A stretch of DNA of 64,000 bases. Origin: Pelagibius sp050330205 (GTDB lineage: Bacteria; Pseudomonadota; Alphaproteobacteria; Kiloniellales; Kiloniellaceae). The notes beneath the pieces are model-generated. The model was not told where the DNA came from. It searched no databases and saw only the letters and a program-made list of their open reading frames with translations. The stretch covers positions 50,450 to 114,449 of the forward strand of contig JBHJOA010000011.1 of assembly GCA_050330205.1 (NCBI GenBank), written 5' to 3'. Shown here piece by piece: positions 27,722 through 37,101 of this stretch. A program made the translations under genes and the position numbers. The first letter of the stretch is position 1. Each line of letters opens with the position of its first letter.

Positions 27722-28746
27722 CCGAAGATCGCGAGACGCGCTGCCGGCGCTTCCTGGAGGCCGCCGGCTGGGGCGACGCCGAACGCCGGGTGCTGGCCGC
27801 CGATGCCTCGTTCCGGCGCTACGACCGCCTGACCCGCGGCAAGGCGCGTGCCGTCCTGATGGACGCACCGCCGCCGCAGGAGAACGTGAAGGCCTTCCGC
27901 TACATCGCCGAATGCCTGCTGGACATCGAACTCAGCCCGCCGCGGCCCCTGGCGATCGACGAAGAAGCCGGCTTCCTGCTGCTCGAGGACTTCGGCGACC
28001 GCACCTTCACCCGGGCGCTGCGGGAAGGCGCCGACGAGGCTGAACTCTATCGTCTCGCCACCGATACCCTGGTCGCCCTGCACCAGCGCTGGTGGCCCGA
28101 CGTGCCGGGCCTGCCGCCCTACGACGAGGAGCGCCTGCTCACCGAGGCGGCCCTGCTGGTCGACTGGTACCTGCCGGCGATGACCGGGCGCGAGACGCCG
28201 CCGGCCCGCCGCGAGTCCTACCTGGCGGCCTGGCGCGACGTGGTGCCGGTGATGCTCGGGGTGCCGCAGAAGCTGGTGTTGCGCGACTTCCACGTCGACA
28301 ACCTGATGGTCGTCGAAGGCCGCACGGGGGTCGCGCGCTGCGGCCTGCTGGATTTCCAGGACGCGGTCATCGGCCCGATCAGCTACGACCTGGTCTCGCT
28401 GCTGGAGGATGCCCGCCGCGACGTCTCGCCGGCGGTGGTCACGGAGATGCTGGCGCGCTACGAAGACGCCATGCGTCCGCTGATCGACCGCTGGGCCTTC
28501 GCCGCCTCCTATGCCGCCCTCGGCGCCCAGCGCAACGCCAAGATCATCGGCATCTTCACCCGCCTGTCGCGGCGCGACGGCAAGCATGGCTACCTGCGGC
28601 ATATCCCGCGCGTCTGGCGTCTCCTCGAGGGCGACCTGCAGCATCCCGCCCTGGCCCCGGTGAAGGACTGGTTCGACCGCGAGTTGCCGGCCGAGCTGCG
28701 CGGCGTCCCGGCGCTTCCCGATGGCGCGAAGGAAGCGCAGGCATGA
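27718..28746 (+). CDS. amgK: AmgK-type N-acetylmuramate/N-acetylglucosamine anomeric kinase (APH fold)
   Basis: This 342-aa aminoglycoside-phosphotransferase-fold protein has the catalytic loop LRDFHVDNLM and the metal-binding LLDFQDAVIGP. Although the fold suggests aminoglycoside resistance, the coupled MurU-type nucleotidyltransferase next door marks it as AmgK, which phosphorylates cell-wall sugars at C1 in the peptidoglycan recycling route that bypasses MurNAc-6-P. Start: TTG at 27718, overlapping the tsaE stop, with GGAG eight bases upstream; no better start exists. The end overlaps murU by four bases. Confidence 0.87.
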   Translation: MTEDRETRCRRFLEAAGWGDAERRVLAADASFRRYDRLTRGKARAVLMDAPPPQENVKAFRYIAECLLDIELSPPRPLAIDEEAGFLLLEDFGDRTFTRALREGADEAELYRLATDTLVALHQRWWPDVPGLPPYDEERLLTEAALLVDWYLPAMTGRETPPARRESYLAAWRDVVPVMLGVPQKLVLRDFHVDNLMVVEGRTGVARCGLLDFQDAVIGPISYDLVSLLEDARRDVSPAVVTEMLARYEDAMRPLIDRWAFAASYAALGAQRNAKIIGIFTRLSRRDGKHGYLRHIPRVWRLLEGDLQHPALAPVKDWFDRELPAELRGVPALPDGAKEAQA

Positions 28747-29489
28747 GTGCCGGAGAGCGGGTCGGGCCGACCACCGCCATGGTCCTCGCGGCCGGCCTCG
28801 GCCAGCGCATGCGCCCGATCACCGACAAGCTGCCGAAGCCGCTGGTGCAGCTGCACGGCGAGGCCATGCTCGACACCATTCTCGACCGCCTGCAAGTGCA
28901 CGGCGTGTCCAAGGTGGTGATCAACCTGCACTACCTTGGCGAGATGATCGAGGCCCACCTGAAGGACCGCAAGCAGCCCGAGATCGCGTTCTCGCCGGAA
29001 AGCGATCTGCTGGAGACCGGCGGCGGCGTAAGGAAGGCGTTGCCGCTGCTCGGCGACGCGCCCTTCTTCGTGCTCAACGGCGACGTCTGCTGGCTAGATG
29101 GCCTGACGCCGGCGCTGGCGCGCCTCGCCGCCGCCTGGGACGAGGCCGAGATGGACGCGCTGCTGTTGCTGCATCCGACCTGCAGCGCCTTCGGCTACGA
29201 AGGCATCGGCGACTACCTGATGGACCCTGTCGGCCGCCTGCGCCGGCGCCAGGAACGCCAGATCGCTCCCTTCATCTACGCCGGCATCCAGATCCTGCAT
29301 CCGCGGCTCTTCGAAGCGTCGCCGGAAGGCTCCTTCTCGCTCAACCGGCTCTACGACAAGGCGCAGGAGGCCGGGCGTCTCTGGGGCCTTCGCCACGACG
29401 GCGAATGGTTCCACGTCGGCACGCCGGCCGAACTCCTGGCGGTCGAAGACGCGCTGCATCATCTCGGCCACTTCTCCGGGCAGCGATAG
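28743..29489 (+). CDS. murU: MurU-type N-acetylmuramate-1-phosphate uridylyltransferase
   Basis: This 248-aa nucleotidyltransferase has the N-terminal AMVLAAGLGQRMRPITD and KPLV motifs, TGGGVRKAL and FFVLNGDVCW (metal-binding Asp), and a C-terminal WFHVGTP. It is short, without the acetyltransferase helix of GlmU, as expected for MurU. With AmgK it would convert recycled MurNAc to UDP-MurNAc, feeding back into peptidoglycan synthesis and sparing the fosfomycin-sensitive MurA step. The ATG overlaps the amgK stop. Confidence 0.9.
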   Translation: MSAGERVGPTTAMVLAAGLGQRMRPITDKLPKPLVQLHGEAMLDTILDRLQVHGVSKVVINLHYLGEMIEAHLKDRKQPEIAFSPESDLLETGGGVRKALPLLGDAPFFVLNGDVCWLDGLTPALARLAAAWDEAEMDALLLLHPTCSAFGYEGIGDYLMDPVGRLRRRQERQIAPFIYAGIQILHPRLFEASPEGSFSLNRLYDKAQEAGRLWGLRHDGEWFHVGTPAELLAVEDALHHLGHFSGQR

Positions 29490-29494
29490 CCGCC

Positions 29495-32400
29495 ATGCCC
29501 GCTGCTCCGGCCGTCTTCACGATCCCCGCCGGACAGTCCTTCGTCGATGCCCTGGCGGCCGGACTGCTGCGCCGCTATGCGGGCAGCCCCGAGCGCCTCG
29601 CCGCCGCCACCGTGCTGCTGCCGACGCGCCGTGCCTGCCGCTCGCTGCAGGCCGCCTTCCTGCGCGCCACCGACGGGGCGCCGCTGCTGCTGCCGCGTCT
29701 GCTGCCGCTGGGTGACCTCGATCCCGAGGAACTGCTGTTCGAGAGCCCCGCCCTCGCCACGGCGGCGGAGGCGGTGCTGCCGCCGGCGGTTCCCGAGGTG
29801 CAGCGCCAGCTTTTGCTGGCCACCTGCATTCTCAGCCACAGCCGGGCGCTGGCCGCCGAGTACGGCAGCCCGGTCGCCGGCGAGGATCAGGCGATCCGCC
29901 TGGCCGCCGAACTGGCCCGCCTGCTCGACCAGGTGGAGACCGAGGGTCTCGATTTCGCCGACCTCGCGGGCCTGGTGCCCGAGGACTATGCCGAGCACTG
30001 GCAGATCACCCTGGAGTTCCTGCGCATCGTCACCGAGGCCTGGCCGAGGATTCTCGCCGACCTGGGCTGCGTCGGCCCCGCCGAACGCCGCCGCCGCCTG
30101 GCGGAACTGCAGAGCCAAGCCTGGCGTGCCCGGCCGCCGGCCGACCCGGTGGTCGCCGCCGGGTCGACCGGATCGATCCCGGCGACGGCCGAACTGCTGC
30201 GCACCATCGCCGGCCTGCCCGAGGGCGGCGTGGTGCTGCCGGGCCTCGATCTCGAGAGCGACGCCGAGACCTGGGACGAGATCCGCCGCGATCCCGGCCA
30301 TCCGCAGCACGGCATGGCGCAACTGCTGGACCGCCTGGAGATCGCGCGCGAGGCCGTGCGGCTCTGGACTGGAGACGACGAGGCTCCCTCCGGTTCCGGA
30401 GCTGCCGAGACGGGCCGCGCGCGCTTCGCCAACCTGGCGCTGCGCCCGCCCGGCGGCACCGCGCGCTGGCACGCGGCCGGGACCGTCGGACTCGAACGCG
30501 CGCTCGAGGGTGTGCAGCGCGTCGACTGCGCCGACCCCGGCGAGGAGGCGCTGGTCATCGCCCTGCTGCTGCGCCGCCAGGTCGAGACTCCGGGTGCCAC
30601 CGCCGCCCTGGTGACGCCCGACCGCGACCTCGCCCGCCGGGTCGCCACCGCCCTGCAGCGCTGGTCCATCGAGGTCGACGATTCCGCCGGAACCGGCCTC
30701 GCCAATACCCCGCCCGGGGTGTTCCTGCGCCTGACCGCCGAGATGCTGGCCGAGCGCTGCGCGCCGGTGCCGCTGCTGGCGGCCCTGAAGCACCCGCTGG
30801 CGGCCGGCGGCGAGGCGCCTTCGGCGTTCCGCCGCAAGGTGCGGCAGATGGAACTGGCGGTGCTGCGCGGCGCCCGCCCGGCGCCGGGACTGGAGGGCCT
30901 GCGCCTGGCGTTGGCGGAGAGCCGGACGGGGGCGGCGCTGCTGCCCTGGTTCGACCGCCTGGCGGCGCGTCTCGCGCCCTTCGCCGAGGCCATCGGCGGT
31001 GGCGCCACGCGGCTGAGCGACCTGGTGGAGGCACACCTCGCCGCCGCCGAGGCGCTGGCCGCCACCGACAGCGAAACCGGCGCCGCGCGGCTCTGGGCCG
31101 GCGAGGCCGGCGAGGCCGCCGCCACCTTCGCCAGCGAACTGCGCGAGGCCGGACTGGCGACCCCGGTTTCCCGCAGCCTGCACTATCCGGCGGCGCTCGA
31201 GGCCTTGATGGTCGGGCGGGCGGTGCGGCCGCGCTATGGCCTGCATCCCCGCGTCGCCATCCTGGGGCCGCTCGAGGCGCGCCTGCAGCACGCCGACCTG
31301 CTGGTTCTCGGGGGACTGAACGAGGGCACCTGGCCGGCGCAGGTCGACCCCGGGCCCTGGCTCAGCCGGCCCATGCAGTCGGCCTTCGGCCTGCCGCTGC
31401 CGGAGCGCCGCATCGGGCTGGCTGCGCACGATTTCTTCCAGGCCTTCTGCGCGCCGAGGGTCTACCTGACGCGTGCCCAGCGCGTCGAGGGCACGCCCAG
31501 CGTGCCGGCGCGCTGGCTGCGGCGGATCGATGCCTTGCGCGAGGGACTCGGACTGGAAGCCGACCTCCATCGCGAGGAAGCCGGGCTGCGCGCCTGGGCG
31601 GCGGCCCTCGACGATCCCGGCCCGCCCCGGCCCGTCGGGGCGCCGCTGCCCCGCCCGCCCGTCGCCGCCCGCCCGCGCGAACTCTCGGTCACCCGTATCG
31701 AAACCTGGATGGGCGACCCCTACGCGCTCTACGCGCGCGAGATCCTGCGCCTGCGGCCGCTCGATCCCATCGATGCCGACCCCGGCGCGGCCGAACGCGG
31801 CACCCTGGTGCACGCCGCGCTGGAGCGGTTCCTGAGGAAGCACCCCAAGGCACTGCCGGCGACGGCGCTCGACGACCTGATGGAAATCGGCGCCGAGGTG
31901 TTCCATCCGATCCGCGCCCGGCCCGGCGCCTTCGCGTTCTGGTGGCCGCGCTTCCTGCGCGTGGCCCGGTGGTTCGTCGATGAGGAACGGGCGCGGCGCG
32001 GCGGCATCGTCGAAAGCCATGTGGAGACCAAGGGGGTGCTGACGATCGACGCCCCGGGCGGTGCGTTCCGCCTCACCGCCAAGGCCGACCGCATCGACCG
32101 CCGGGCCGACGGCAGCCTGGAAATCATCGACTACAAGACCGGCGCGCCGCCGGAGAAGAAAAAGGTCGACCAGGGCTTCGCGCCACAGCTGCCCCTGGAG
32201 GCTGCCATCGCCGCGGCCGGCGGCTTTGCCGGCCTGCCGCATGCGCCGGTGGGCGCACTCACCTACTGGCGCCTCTCCGGCGGCACGCCGCCCGGCGAGA
32301 CCCGGGCCGCCAGTCAGGGTGATCCGGCCCAGCTGGCCGAGGAAGCTTTGACCGGACTCCAGCGTCTCGTCGCCGCCTTCGACGATCCGACGACGCCCTA

Positions 32401-32497
32401 TGCCTGCCAGCCGCGTCCGGAGCGGGCGCCGCGCTTCGGCGACTACGATCATCTCTCGCGCATTGCCGAGTGGTCGGTCGGGACCGACACGCCATGA
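29495..32497 (+). CDS. addB: AddB subunit of the double-strand break repair helicase-nuclease
   Basis: This 1000-aa protein is the alphaproteobacterial AddB: an inactivated helicase-like body and a C-terminal RecB-family nuclease domain with RGTLVHAALERFL and the catalytic EIIDYKTG (Asp and Lys). With AddA it resects broken DNA ends to start RecA-dependent recombination. The ATG is six bases after the murU stop; longer upstream extensions in this frame overlap murU and amgK and are not family-like. addA follows 10 bases later. Confidence 0.92.
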   Translation: MPAAPAVFTIPAGQSFVDALAAGLLRRYAGSPERLAAATVLLPTRRACRSLQAAFLRATDGAPLLLPRLLPLGDLDPEELLFESPALATAAEAVLPPAVPEVQRQLLLATCILSHSRALAAEYGSPVAGEDQAIRLAAELARLLDQVETEGLDFADLAGLVPEDYAEHWQITLEFLRIVTEAWPRILADLGCVGPAERRRRLAELQSQAWRARPPADPVVAAGSTGSIPATAELLRTIAGLPEGGVVLPGLDLESDAETWDEIRRDPGHPQHGMAQLLDRLEIAREAVRLWTGDDEAPSGSGAAETGRARFANLALRPPGGTARWHAAGTVGLERALEGVQRVDCADPGEEALVIALLLRRQVETPGATAALVTPDRDLARRVATALQRWSIEVDDSAGTGLANTPPGVFLRLTAEMLAERCAPVPLLAALKHPLAAGGEAPSAFRRKVRQMELAVLRGARPAPGLEGLRLALAESRTGAALLPWFDRLAARLAPFAEAIGGGATRLSDLVEAHLAAAEALAATDSETGAARLWAGEAGEAAATFASELREAGLATPVSRSLHYPAALEALMVGRAVRPRYGLHPRVAILGPLEARLQHADLLVLGGLNEGTWPAQVDPGPWLSRPMQSAFGLPLPERRIGLAAHDFFQAFCAPRVYLTRAQRVEGTPSVPARWLRRIDALREGLGLEADLHREEAGLRAWAAALDDPGPPRPVGAPLPRPPVAARPRELSVTRIETWMGDPYALYAREILRLRPLDPIDADPGAAERGTLVHAALERFLRKHPKALPATALDDLMEIGAEVFHPIRARPGAFAFWWPRFLRVARWFVDEERARRGGIVESHVETKGVLTIDAPGGAFRLTAKADRIDRRADGSLEIIDYKTGAPPEKKKVDQGFAPQLPLEAAIAAAGGFAGLPHAPVGALTYWRLSGGTPPGETRAASQGDPAQLAEEALTGLQRLVAAFDDPTTPYACQPRPERAPRFGDYDHLSRIAEWSVGTDTP

Positions 32498-32507
32498 GGG
32501 ACCGGCC

Positions 32508-35500
32508 GTGACGACGCTGGCAGAAAGAATCATCGCCGAGGCGACGGCGGCACAGCGCCAGGCGGCCGACCCGGCGGCCTCGGTCTGGGTCTCTGCCTCC
32601 GCCGGCAGTGGCAAGACGAAGGTGCTGGTCGACCGTGTGCTGAGCCTGCTGCTGCGCGGCAGCGCGCCGGCGAAGATCCTCTGCCTCACCTTCACCAAGG
32701 CGGCGGCGGCGGAGATGGCCAACCGCCTTTCCGCCCAGCTCGCCGGCTGGGTCACCGCCGACGAAGCCACGCTGTGCGCCAGCCTGGAAGACCTGCTCGG
32801 TGCGCCGGTGGAAGCGGCGCTGCTGCCGCGTGCGCGCTCTCTCTTCGCCCGTGTGCTCGACACCCCCGGCGGTATCAAGATCCAGACCATCCACGCCTTC
32901 TGCCAGGCGCTGCTCGGCCGCTTCCCGCTGGAGGCCGGTGTGGCACCGAATGCCAAGGTGCTCGACGAACACGAGGCGGCAGACCTGCTGGAGACCGCCA
33001 GGGTAGAGGTACTGGGCGAGGCGCTGGAGGCTCAGGGTCGCCTCTCCGAAGCGATCGCGGTGCTGACGGCGCACCTGCAGGAGGACCGCTTCACCGCGGT
33101 AATGCAGCAGCTGATCCACGAGCGCGGCCGCCTCGCCGAGCTGAAGGCCGCGCGCGGCAACGTCGACCGCCTGGTGGTCGAGGTCTGCGCATTGCTCAGG
33201 GTCGCTCCCGACGAGACGGTGGCGGACCTCATCGCTGCGGCCTGTGCCGAAGGCGCTTTCGATCGTGCCGGACTGAGCCTGGCCATGGAAGCCTGGGCCA
33301 AGGGCTCCGGGACCGAACAGAAGAAGGCAGCGCAGCTTGCTCACTGGCTGGCGGCCGATGACGGGCGCCGCGCCGCGGGTTTCGACGACTACTGCGCCGT
33401 GTTCCTCACCCAGGGAGGCCAGCCGCGCAAGAATCCGCTGACCAAGAAAGTCGCCGAAGCTTTCCCCGCTGCACTGCAGGCTCTGCAGGACGAGGCGGAG
33501 CGCCTGATGGCGGCCTGCGAGCGGCGCAAAGCGCTCACCGTGGCGCGGGCGACGCAGGCGCTCCTCATCCTCGGCGACGCCATCCTTGCCGCCTACCAGC
33601 GCCACAAGGAAGCACGGGTGCTGCTCGACTACGACGATCTCATCCACTTCTCCGCGCGTCTCCTGGCGCGCCAGGGCGGTGTCTCCTGGGTTCTGTTCAA
33701 GCTCGACGGCGGCCTCGACCACCTGCTGGTCGACGAGGCGCAAGACACCAGCCCGGAGCAGTGGCGCATCGTCGAGCAGCTGACCGGCGACTTCTTTGCC
33801 GGTCTGGGCGCTCATGAGGACCGCGCGGAGGCTGTTCGCACGGTCTTCGCCGTCGGCGACCCCAAGCAGTCGATCTATTCCTTCCAGGGCGCCGACCCAG
33901 CCGCATTCCAGAGCATGCGCGATCTCTTCCGCGAAAGGGCGCAGATTGCGCAGCACCGCTGGCGCCCGGTCTCCCTGGCGGTCTCGTTCCGCTCGACCGA
34001 GGCGGTGCTGGCGACCGTCGATGCGGTCTTTGCTGCGGCAGCGGCGCAGGACGGCGTCCTGTTCGGCGAGGCGGAGATCCGTCATCGGGCCAAGCGCGCC
34101 GGCGAGGCCGGGCTCATCGAGCTCTGGCCGCCGGCGCCGCCGGCGGAAATGGGGCCAGAGGAGCCCTGGGCCCTGCCGCTGCCCGGCCGCAGCGACAGTG
34201 CCGCTCCGCTGCGCCTCGCCCGCCTGGTGGCCAGACGTATCTGCTACTGGACAGTCAGCCCCGAGGGCGCCGACGATCCGGCCTGCTGGCTGGCGGCGCG
34301 CGGCCGGCGCATGCGTCCCGGCGATGTCATGGTTTTGGTGCGCCGGCGCAACGCCTTCCTCACCGAACTGGTGCGCGAATTGAAGACCCAGGGCGTGCCG
34401 GTCGCGGGTGTCGACCGCATGAACCTCACCGAGCAGCTGGCGGTTAGGGATCTCATGGCGCTGGGCCGCGTGCTGCTGCTGCCGGAGGACGACCTCAGCC
34501 TCGCCTGCGTGCTGAAGGGCCCGCTCATCGGCCTCGACGAGGACCAACTCTTCGCCCTGGCCTTCGAGCGCGGCCGCCGCAGCCTCTGGCTGCGCCTCGG
34601 CGAGAAGGCGAAGGACGATCCCGCCTTCGCGGCGGCGCGAAGCTTCCTGGAAGCGCTCGCCGCGCGGGCCGACTACGTAGCGCCCTTCGAGCTCTACTCC
34701 GCCCTGCTCGGTGCCGGGCGCGGGCGCGAGAAGCTGCTGGCGCGCCTCGGCCCCGACGCTGCCGATCCGCTGGACGAGTTCCTCTCCCTCGCCCTTGCCT
34801 ACGAGCGCGAGAACGCGCCCTCGCTCGAAGGCTTCCTGCACTGGCTTTCCGCCGGCGAACTCGAGATCAAGCGCGACCTGGAGCAGGAGCACGGCGCGGT
34901 GCGCCTGATGACGGTGCACGGCTCCAAGGGGCTGGAAGCGCCGGTGGTCATCCTGCCGGATACCCTGCAGCTGCCCAACGCGCCCGACGGCCTGCTGTGG
35001 GTGGACGATGGCAAGGACGCGCGGCCGCTGGCGGTGTGGCCGGTGAAAAGCGACTACGACCTGCCGCTGCTGGGCGCCGCCCGCGCGGCCCGCCGGCTGG
35101 CGCAGGAGCAGGAGTACCGCCGCCTGCTCTACGTGGCGCTGACCCGCGCGGAGGACCGACTCTATCTCTGCGGCTGGCAGACCAAGCGCTCGGCCCCCGC
35201 CGGCAACTGGTATGAGTTGGTTGAAGCCGCGTTGTCACGCCTCGCCGAGGGCGGTGAGGCCGAGGCGGTCGACTTCGATTTCACCAGAGAGATTGGCGCC
35301 GACGGCTGGGCCGGGCCGGGCTGGCGCCTGCAGCGGCCCCAAAGCGTACCGCTGGCGCTGCCGGTGGCGGCGGAGTCGCCGCAGCCCATCCCGGTCGGAG
35401 TCGGGACCGCGGCGCTGCCGGACTGGGCGCGGCACGCGGCCCCGGCGGAGCCGGCGCCGCCGCAACCCCTGGCGCCGTCGCGACCGGCAGAGGCCGAGCC

Positions 35501-36041
35501 GCCGTCGCGCTCGCCCCTCGGACCCGATTCGGGCCTGCGCTTCCGCCGCGGCCTGCTGATCCACCGTCTGCTGCAGTCGCTGCCGGAGCTACCCCCGGAG
35601 GCGCGCTTCGCCGCCGGCCAAGCCTTCCTGGCCAGTCCGCTGCACGATCTCGCGCCGGAGCAGCAGGAAGAAATTCTCGACGAGGTGCTGAGGGTGCTCG
35701 CAGCGCCGGAGTTGGCGCCGCTTTTCGGCGCCGGCAGCCGCGCCGAGGTGCCCCTGGCGGGCCTCGTCGAGGCGGCTTCTGGGCCGCGGGTCATCGTCGG
35801 CCAGGTGGATCGCCTTCTGGTAGAAAGCGACACGATCTGGCTCATCGACTACAAGAGCCAGCGGCCGGCGCCAGCGCGCGCAGAAGACGTGCCAGTGCTT
35901 TATCTCAGGCAGATGGCGGCCTATCGCGGCCTGCTGGCTCGGATCTATCCCGGGCGGGCGATTCGCAGCTATCTGCTTTGGACGGATCAACCCCGCCTCA
36001 TGCAACTCAGCGATGCGCTGCTGGCGGGTCACGCACCTTGA
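32508..36041 (+). CDS. addA: AddA subunit of the double-strand break repair helicase-nuclease
   Basis: This 1177-aa UvrD/RecB-type helicase has Walker A ASAGSGKTKVL, motif II LLVDEAQDTSPEQW, motif III-IV region VGDPKQSIYSFQGA and motif V-VI (VHGSKGLEAPVV; YVALTRAEDRLYL), with a C-terminal RecB nuclease domain (LIDYKSQRP). It supplies the helicase motor and one nuclease. The start is a GTG at 32508 (VTTLAERI), since no ATG gives a family-like N-terminus. It is expressed with addB. Confidence 0.95.
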   Translation: MTTLAERIIAEATAAQRQAADPAASVWVSASAGSGKTKVLVDRVLSLLLRGSAPAKILCLTFTKAAAAEMANRLSAQLAGWVTADEATLCASLEDLLGAPVEAALLPRARSLFARVLDTPGGIKIQTIHAFCQALLGRFPLEAGVAPNAKVLDEHEAADLLETARVEVLGEALEAQGRLSEAIAVLTAHLQEDRFTAVMQQLIHERGRLAELKAARGNVDRLVVEVCALLRVAPDETVADLIAAACAEGAFDRAGLSLAMEAWAKGSGTEQKKAAQLAHWLAADDGRRAAGFDDYCAVFLTQGGQPRKNPLTKKVAEAFPAALQALQDEAERLMAACERRKALTVARATQALLILGDAILAAYQRHKEARVLLDYDDLIHFSARLLARQGGVSWVLFKLDGGLDHLLVDEAQDTSPEQWRIVEQLTGDFFAGLGAHEDRAEAVRTVFAVGDPKQSIYSFQGADPAAFQSMRDLFRERAQIAQHRWRPVSLAVSFRSTEAVLATVDAVFAAAAAQDGVLFGEAEIRHRAKRAGEAGLIELWPPAPPAEMGPEEPWALPLPGRSDSAAPLRLARLVARRICYWTVSPEGADDPACWLAARGRRMRPGDVMVLVRRRNAFLTELVRELKTQGVPVAGVDRMNLTEQLAVRDLMALGRVLLLPEDDLSLACVLKGPLIGLDEDQLFALAFERGRRSLWLRLGEKAKDDPAFAAARSFLEALAARADYVAPFELYSALLGAGRGREKLLARLGPDAADPLDEFLSLALAYERENAPSLEGFLHWLSAGELEIKRDLEQEHGAVRLMTVHGSKGLEAPVVILPDTLQLPNAPDGLLWVDDGKDARPLAVWPVKSDYDLPLLGAARAARRLAQEQEYRRLLYVALTRAEDRLYLCGWQTKRSAPAGNWYELVEAALSRLAEGGEAEAVDFDFTREIGADGWAGPGWRLQRPQSVPLALPVAAESPQPIPVGVGTAALPDWARHAAPAEPAPPQPLAPSRPAEAEPPSRSPLGPDSGLRFRRGLLIHRLLQSLPELPPEARFAAGQAFLASPLHDLAPEQQEEILDEVLRVLAAPELAPLFGAGSRAEVPLAGLVEAASGPRVIVGQVDRLLVESDTIWLIDYKSQRPAPARAEDVPVLYLRQMAAYRGLLARIYPGRAIRSYLLWTDQPRLMQLSDALLAGHAP

Positions 36042-36138
36042 CGGTTCCACCCGCGGCTCCCTACATTTAGCCCAACTTCGCAATAGTCCTTGGGGCCAAC
36101 CCGGCCCCTCGGCAGCATCGTCACAGGGGTATGTTTCC

Positions 36139-36459
36139 ATGAGCACAAGAGCCACCAGCGACGGTACCTTCGAACAGGACGTCTTGAAGGCATCCGGTCC
36201 TGTCCTTGTCGATTTCTGGGCCGAGTGGTGCGGCCCCTGCAAGATGATCGCTCCGGCGCTGGAAGAGATCGCGGCGGAGATGGACGGGCGCGTCACCATC
36301 GCCAAGATCAACATCGACGACAACCCGCACACGCCCCAAAAATACGGCGTGCGCGGCATTCCCACGCTCATGCTGTTCAAGGACGGACAGGTCGCCGCCA
36401 CCAAGGTCGGCGCGGTCGGCAAGGGCCAGCTGATGGAATGGGTTGAATCGGTCGTCTGA
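36139..36459 (+). CDS. trxA: Thioredoxin
   Basis: This 106-aa protein has the WCGPC active site and the cis-proline GIPTLMLF loop of classic thioredoxin 1. It reduces disulfides in ribonucleotide reductase, methionine sulfoxide reductase and other targets. The ATG at 36139 gives the usual length. It closes the tsaE-addA run and is followed about 90 bases later by an intrinsic terminator. Confidence 0.97.
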   Translation: MSTRATSDGTFEQDVLKASGPVLVDFWAEWCGPCKMIAPALEEIAAEMDGRVTIAKINIDDNPHTPQKYGVRGIPTLMLFKDGQVAATKVGAVGKGQLMEWVESVV

Positions 36460-36549
36460 GTATCTACATGTTTAAGGGTAACAAGGTAAGTTACCTCCAA
36501 ATACGGTATTCCTCCTAGAGTACGTTATCCCCCCAAAGTAGAAGTCCCA

Positions 36550-36584
36550 AACCCCGCCGGAGCGATCCGGCGGGGTTCTTCTTT
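36550..36584 (+). terminator. Intrinsic terminator after trxA
   Basis: A perfect 11-bp stem (36550-36560 with 36567-36577) with a six-base loop is followed by TCTTCTTT. It ends the long plus-strand transcript that carries trxA and perhaps addAB. Confidence 0.93.
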
Positions 36585-36703
36585 GTGTGCGGTCGTTTGA
36601 ATCCCCTGCCAGCGGATGCCGGTCTTGACAGGCGGGCGGGGAGTGCCGAAGGTCCGCCTTCGCGTTCCGTCAATAAAATAACGATCAGGTGAGAAGGCCG
36701 ACC

Positions 36704-37093
36704 GTGGGGAAAGCAAAGTACGACTGTCTGAAGTGTCCGGGCTATTGCTGCTCCTATCCGAACATCCATGCCAAACCGGACGACATCAAGCGGCTGGCCG
36801 AGCATTTCAAGGTGACCGAAGAGCAGGCAGAGAGGCGCTTCACCAAGAAGGGCTTCAAGGAAGACGGTATGGACAAGCGCCCGCGCGTGCTGCGACATCA
36901 GGAAGACGAGCACTTCGGCAGCATCTGCACCTTCTTCGATACGGAAAAGCGCCACTGCACCATCTACGAGGCGCGCCCCGAGATCTGCCGCGACTATCCC
37001 GGCCGCAAGCGCTGCGGCTACTATGAATTCCTGCAGTTCGAGCGCGACGCCCAGGAAGATCCCGACTACGTCGCCATCACCAACAACTACTGA
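36704..37093 (+). CDS. YkgJ-type cysteine-cluster protein
   Basis: This 129-aa protein starts at a GTG six bases after GAGAAGG and begins VGKAKYDCLKC. It has the CxxC-xxx-CC cluster (CLKCPGYCC) near the N-terminus and further cysteines (SICTFF, HCTIYEARPEICRDYPG), the pattern of the YkgJ/CxxCxxCC family (UPF0153), which is thought to bind a metal or Fe-S centre. Function is unknown. The conserved TIYEARPEICR-x-YP is typical. It stands alone and converges on folC. Confidence 0.82.
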   Translation: MGKAKYDCLKCPGYCCSYPNIHAKPDDIKRLAEHFKVTEEQAERRFTKKGFKEDGMDKRPRVLRHQEDEHFGSICTFFDTEKRHCTIYEARPEICRDYPGRKRCGYYEFLQFERDAQEDPDYVAITNNY

Positions 37094-37101
37094 ATCCGGT
37101 T

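Noticed and set aside
27718..28746. Aminoglycoside resistance gene
   Set aside because: The APH fold is shared, but coupling to a MurU-type nucleotidyltransferase and to tsaE fits AmgK of cell-wall recycling.
36478..36500. GTAACAAGGTAA followed by ACCTCC resembles the 3' end of 16S rRNA
   Set aside because: Only a 12-base word agrees; the bases between do not follow rRNA sequence, and there is no other rRNA-like DNA around. It is better explained as chance beside a small inverted repeat (GGTAAC/GTTACC).
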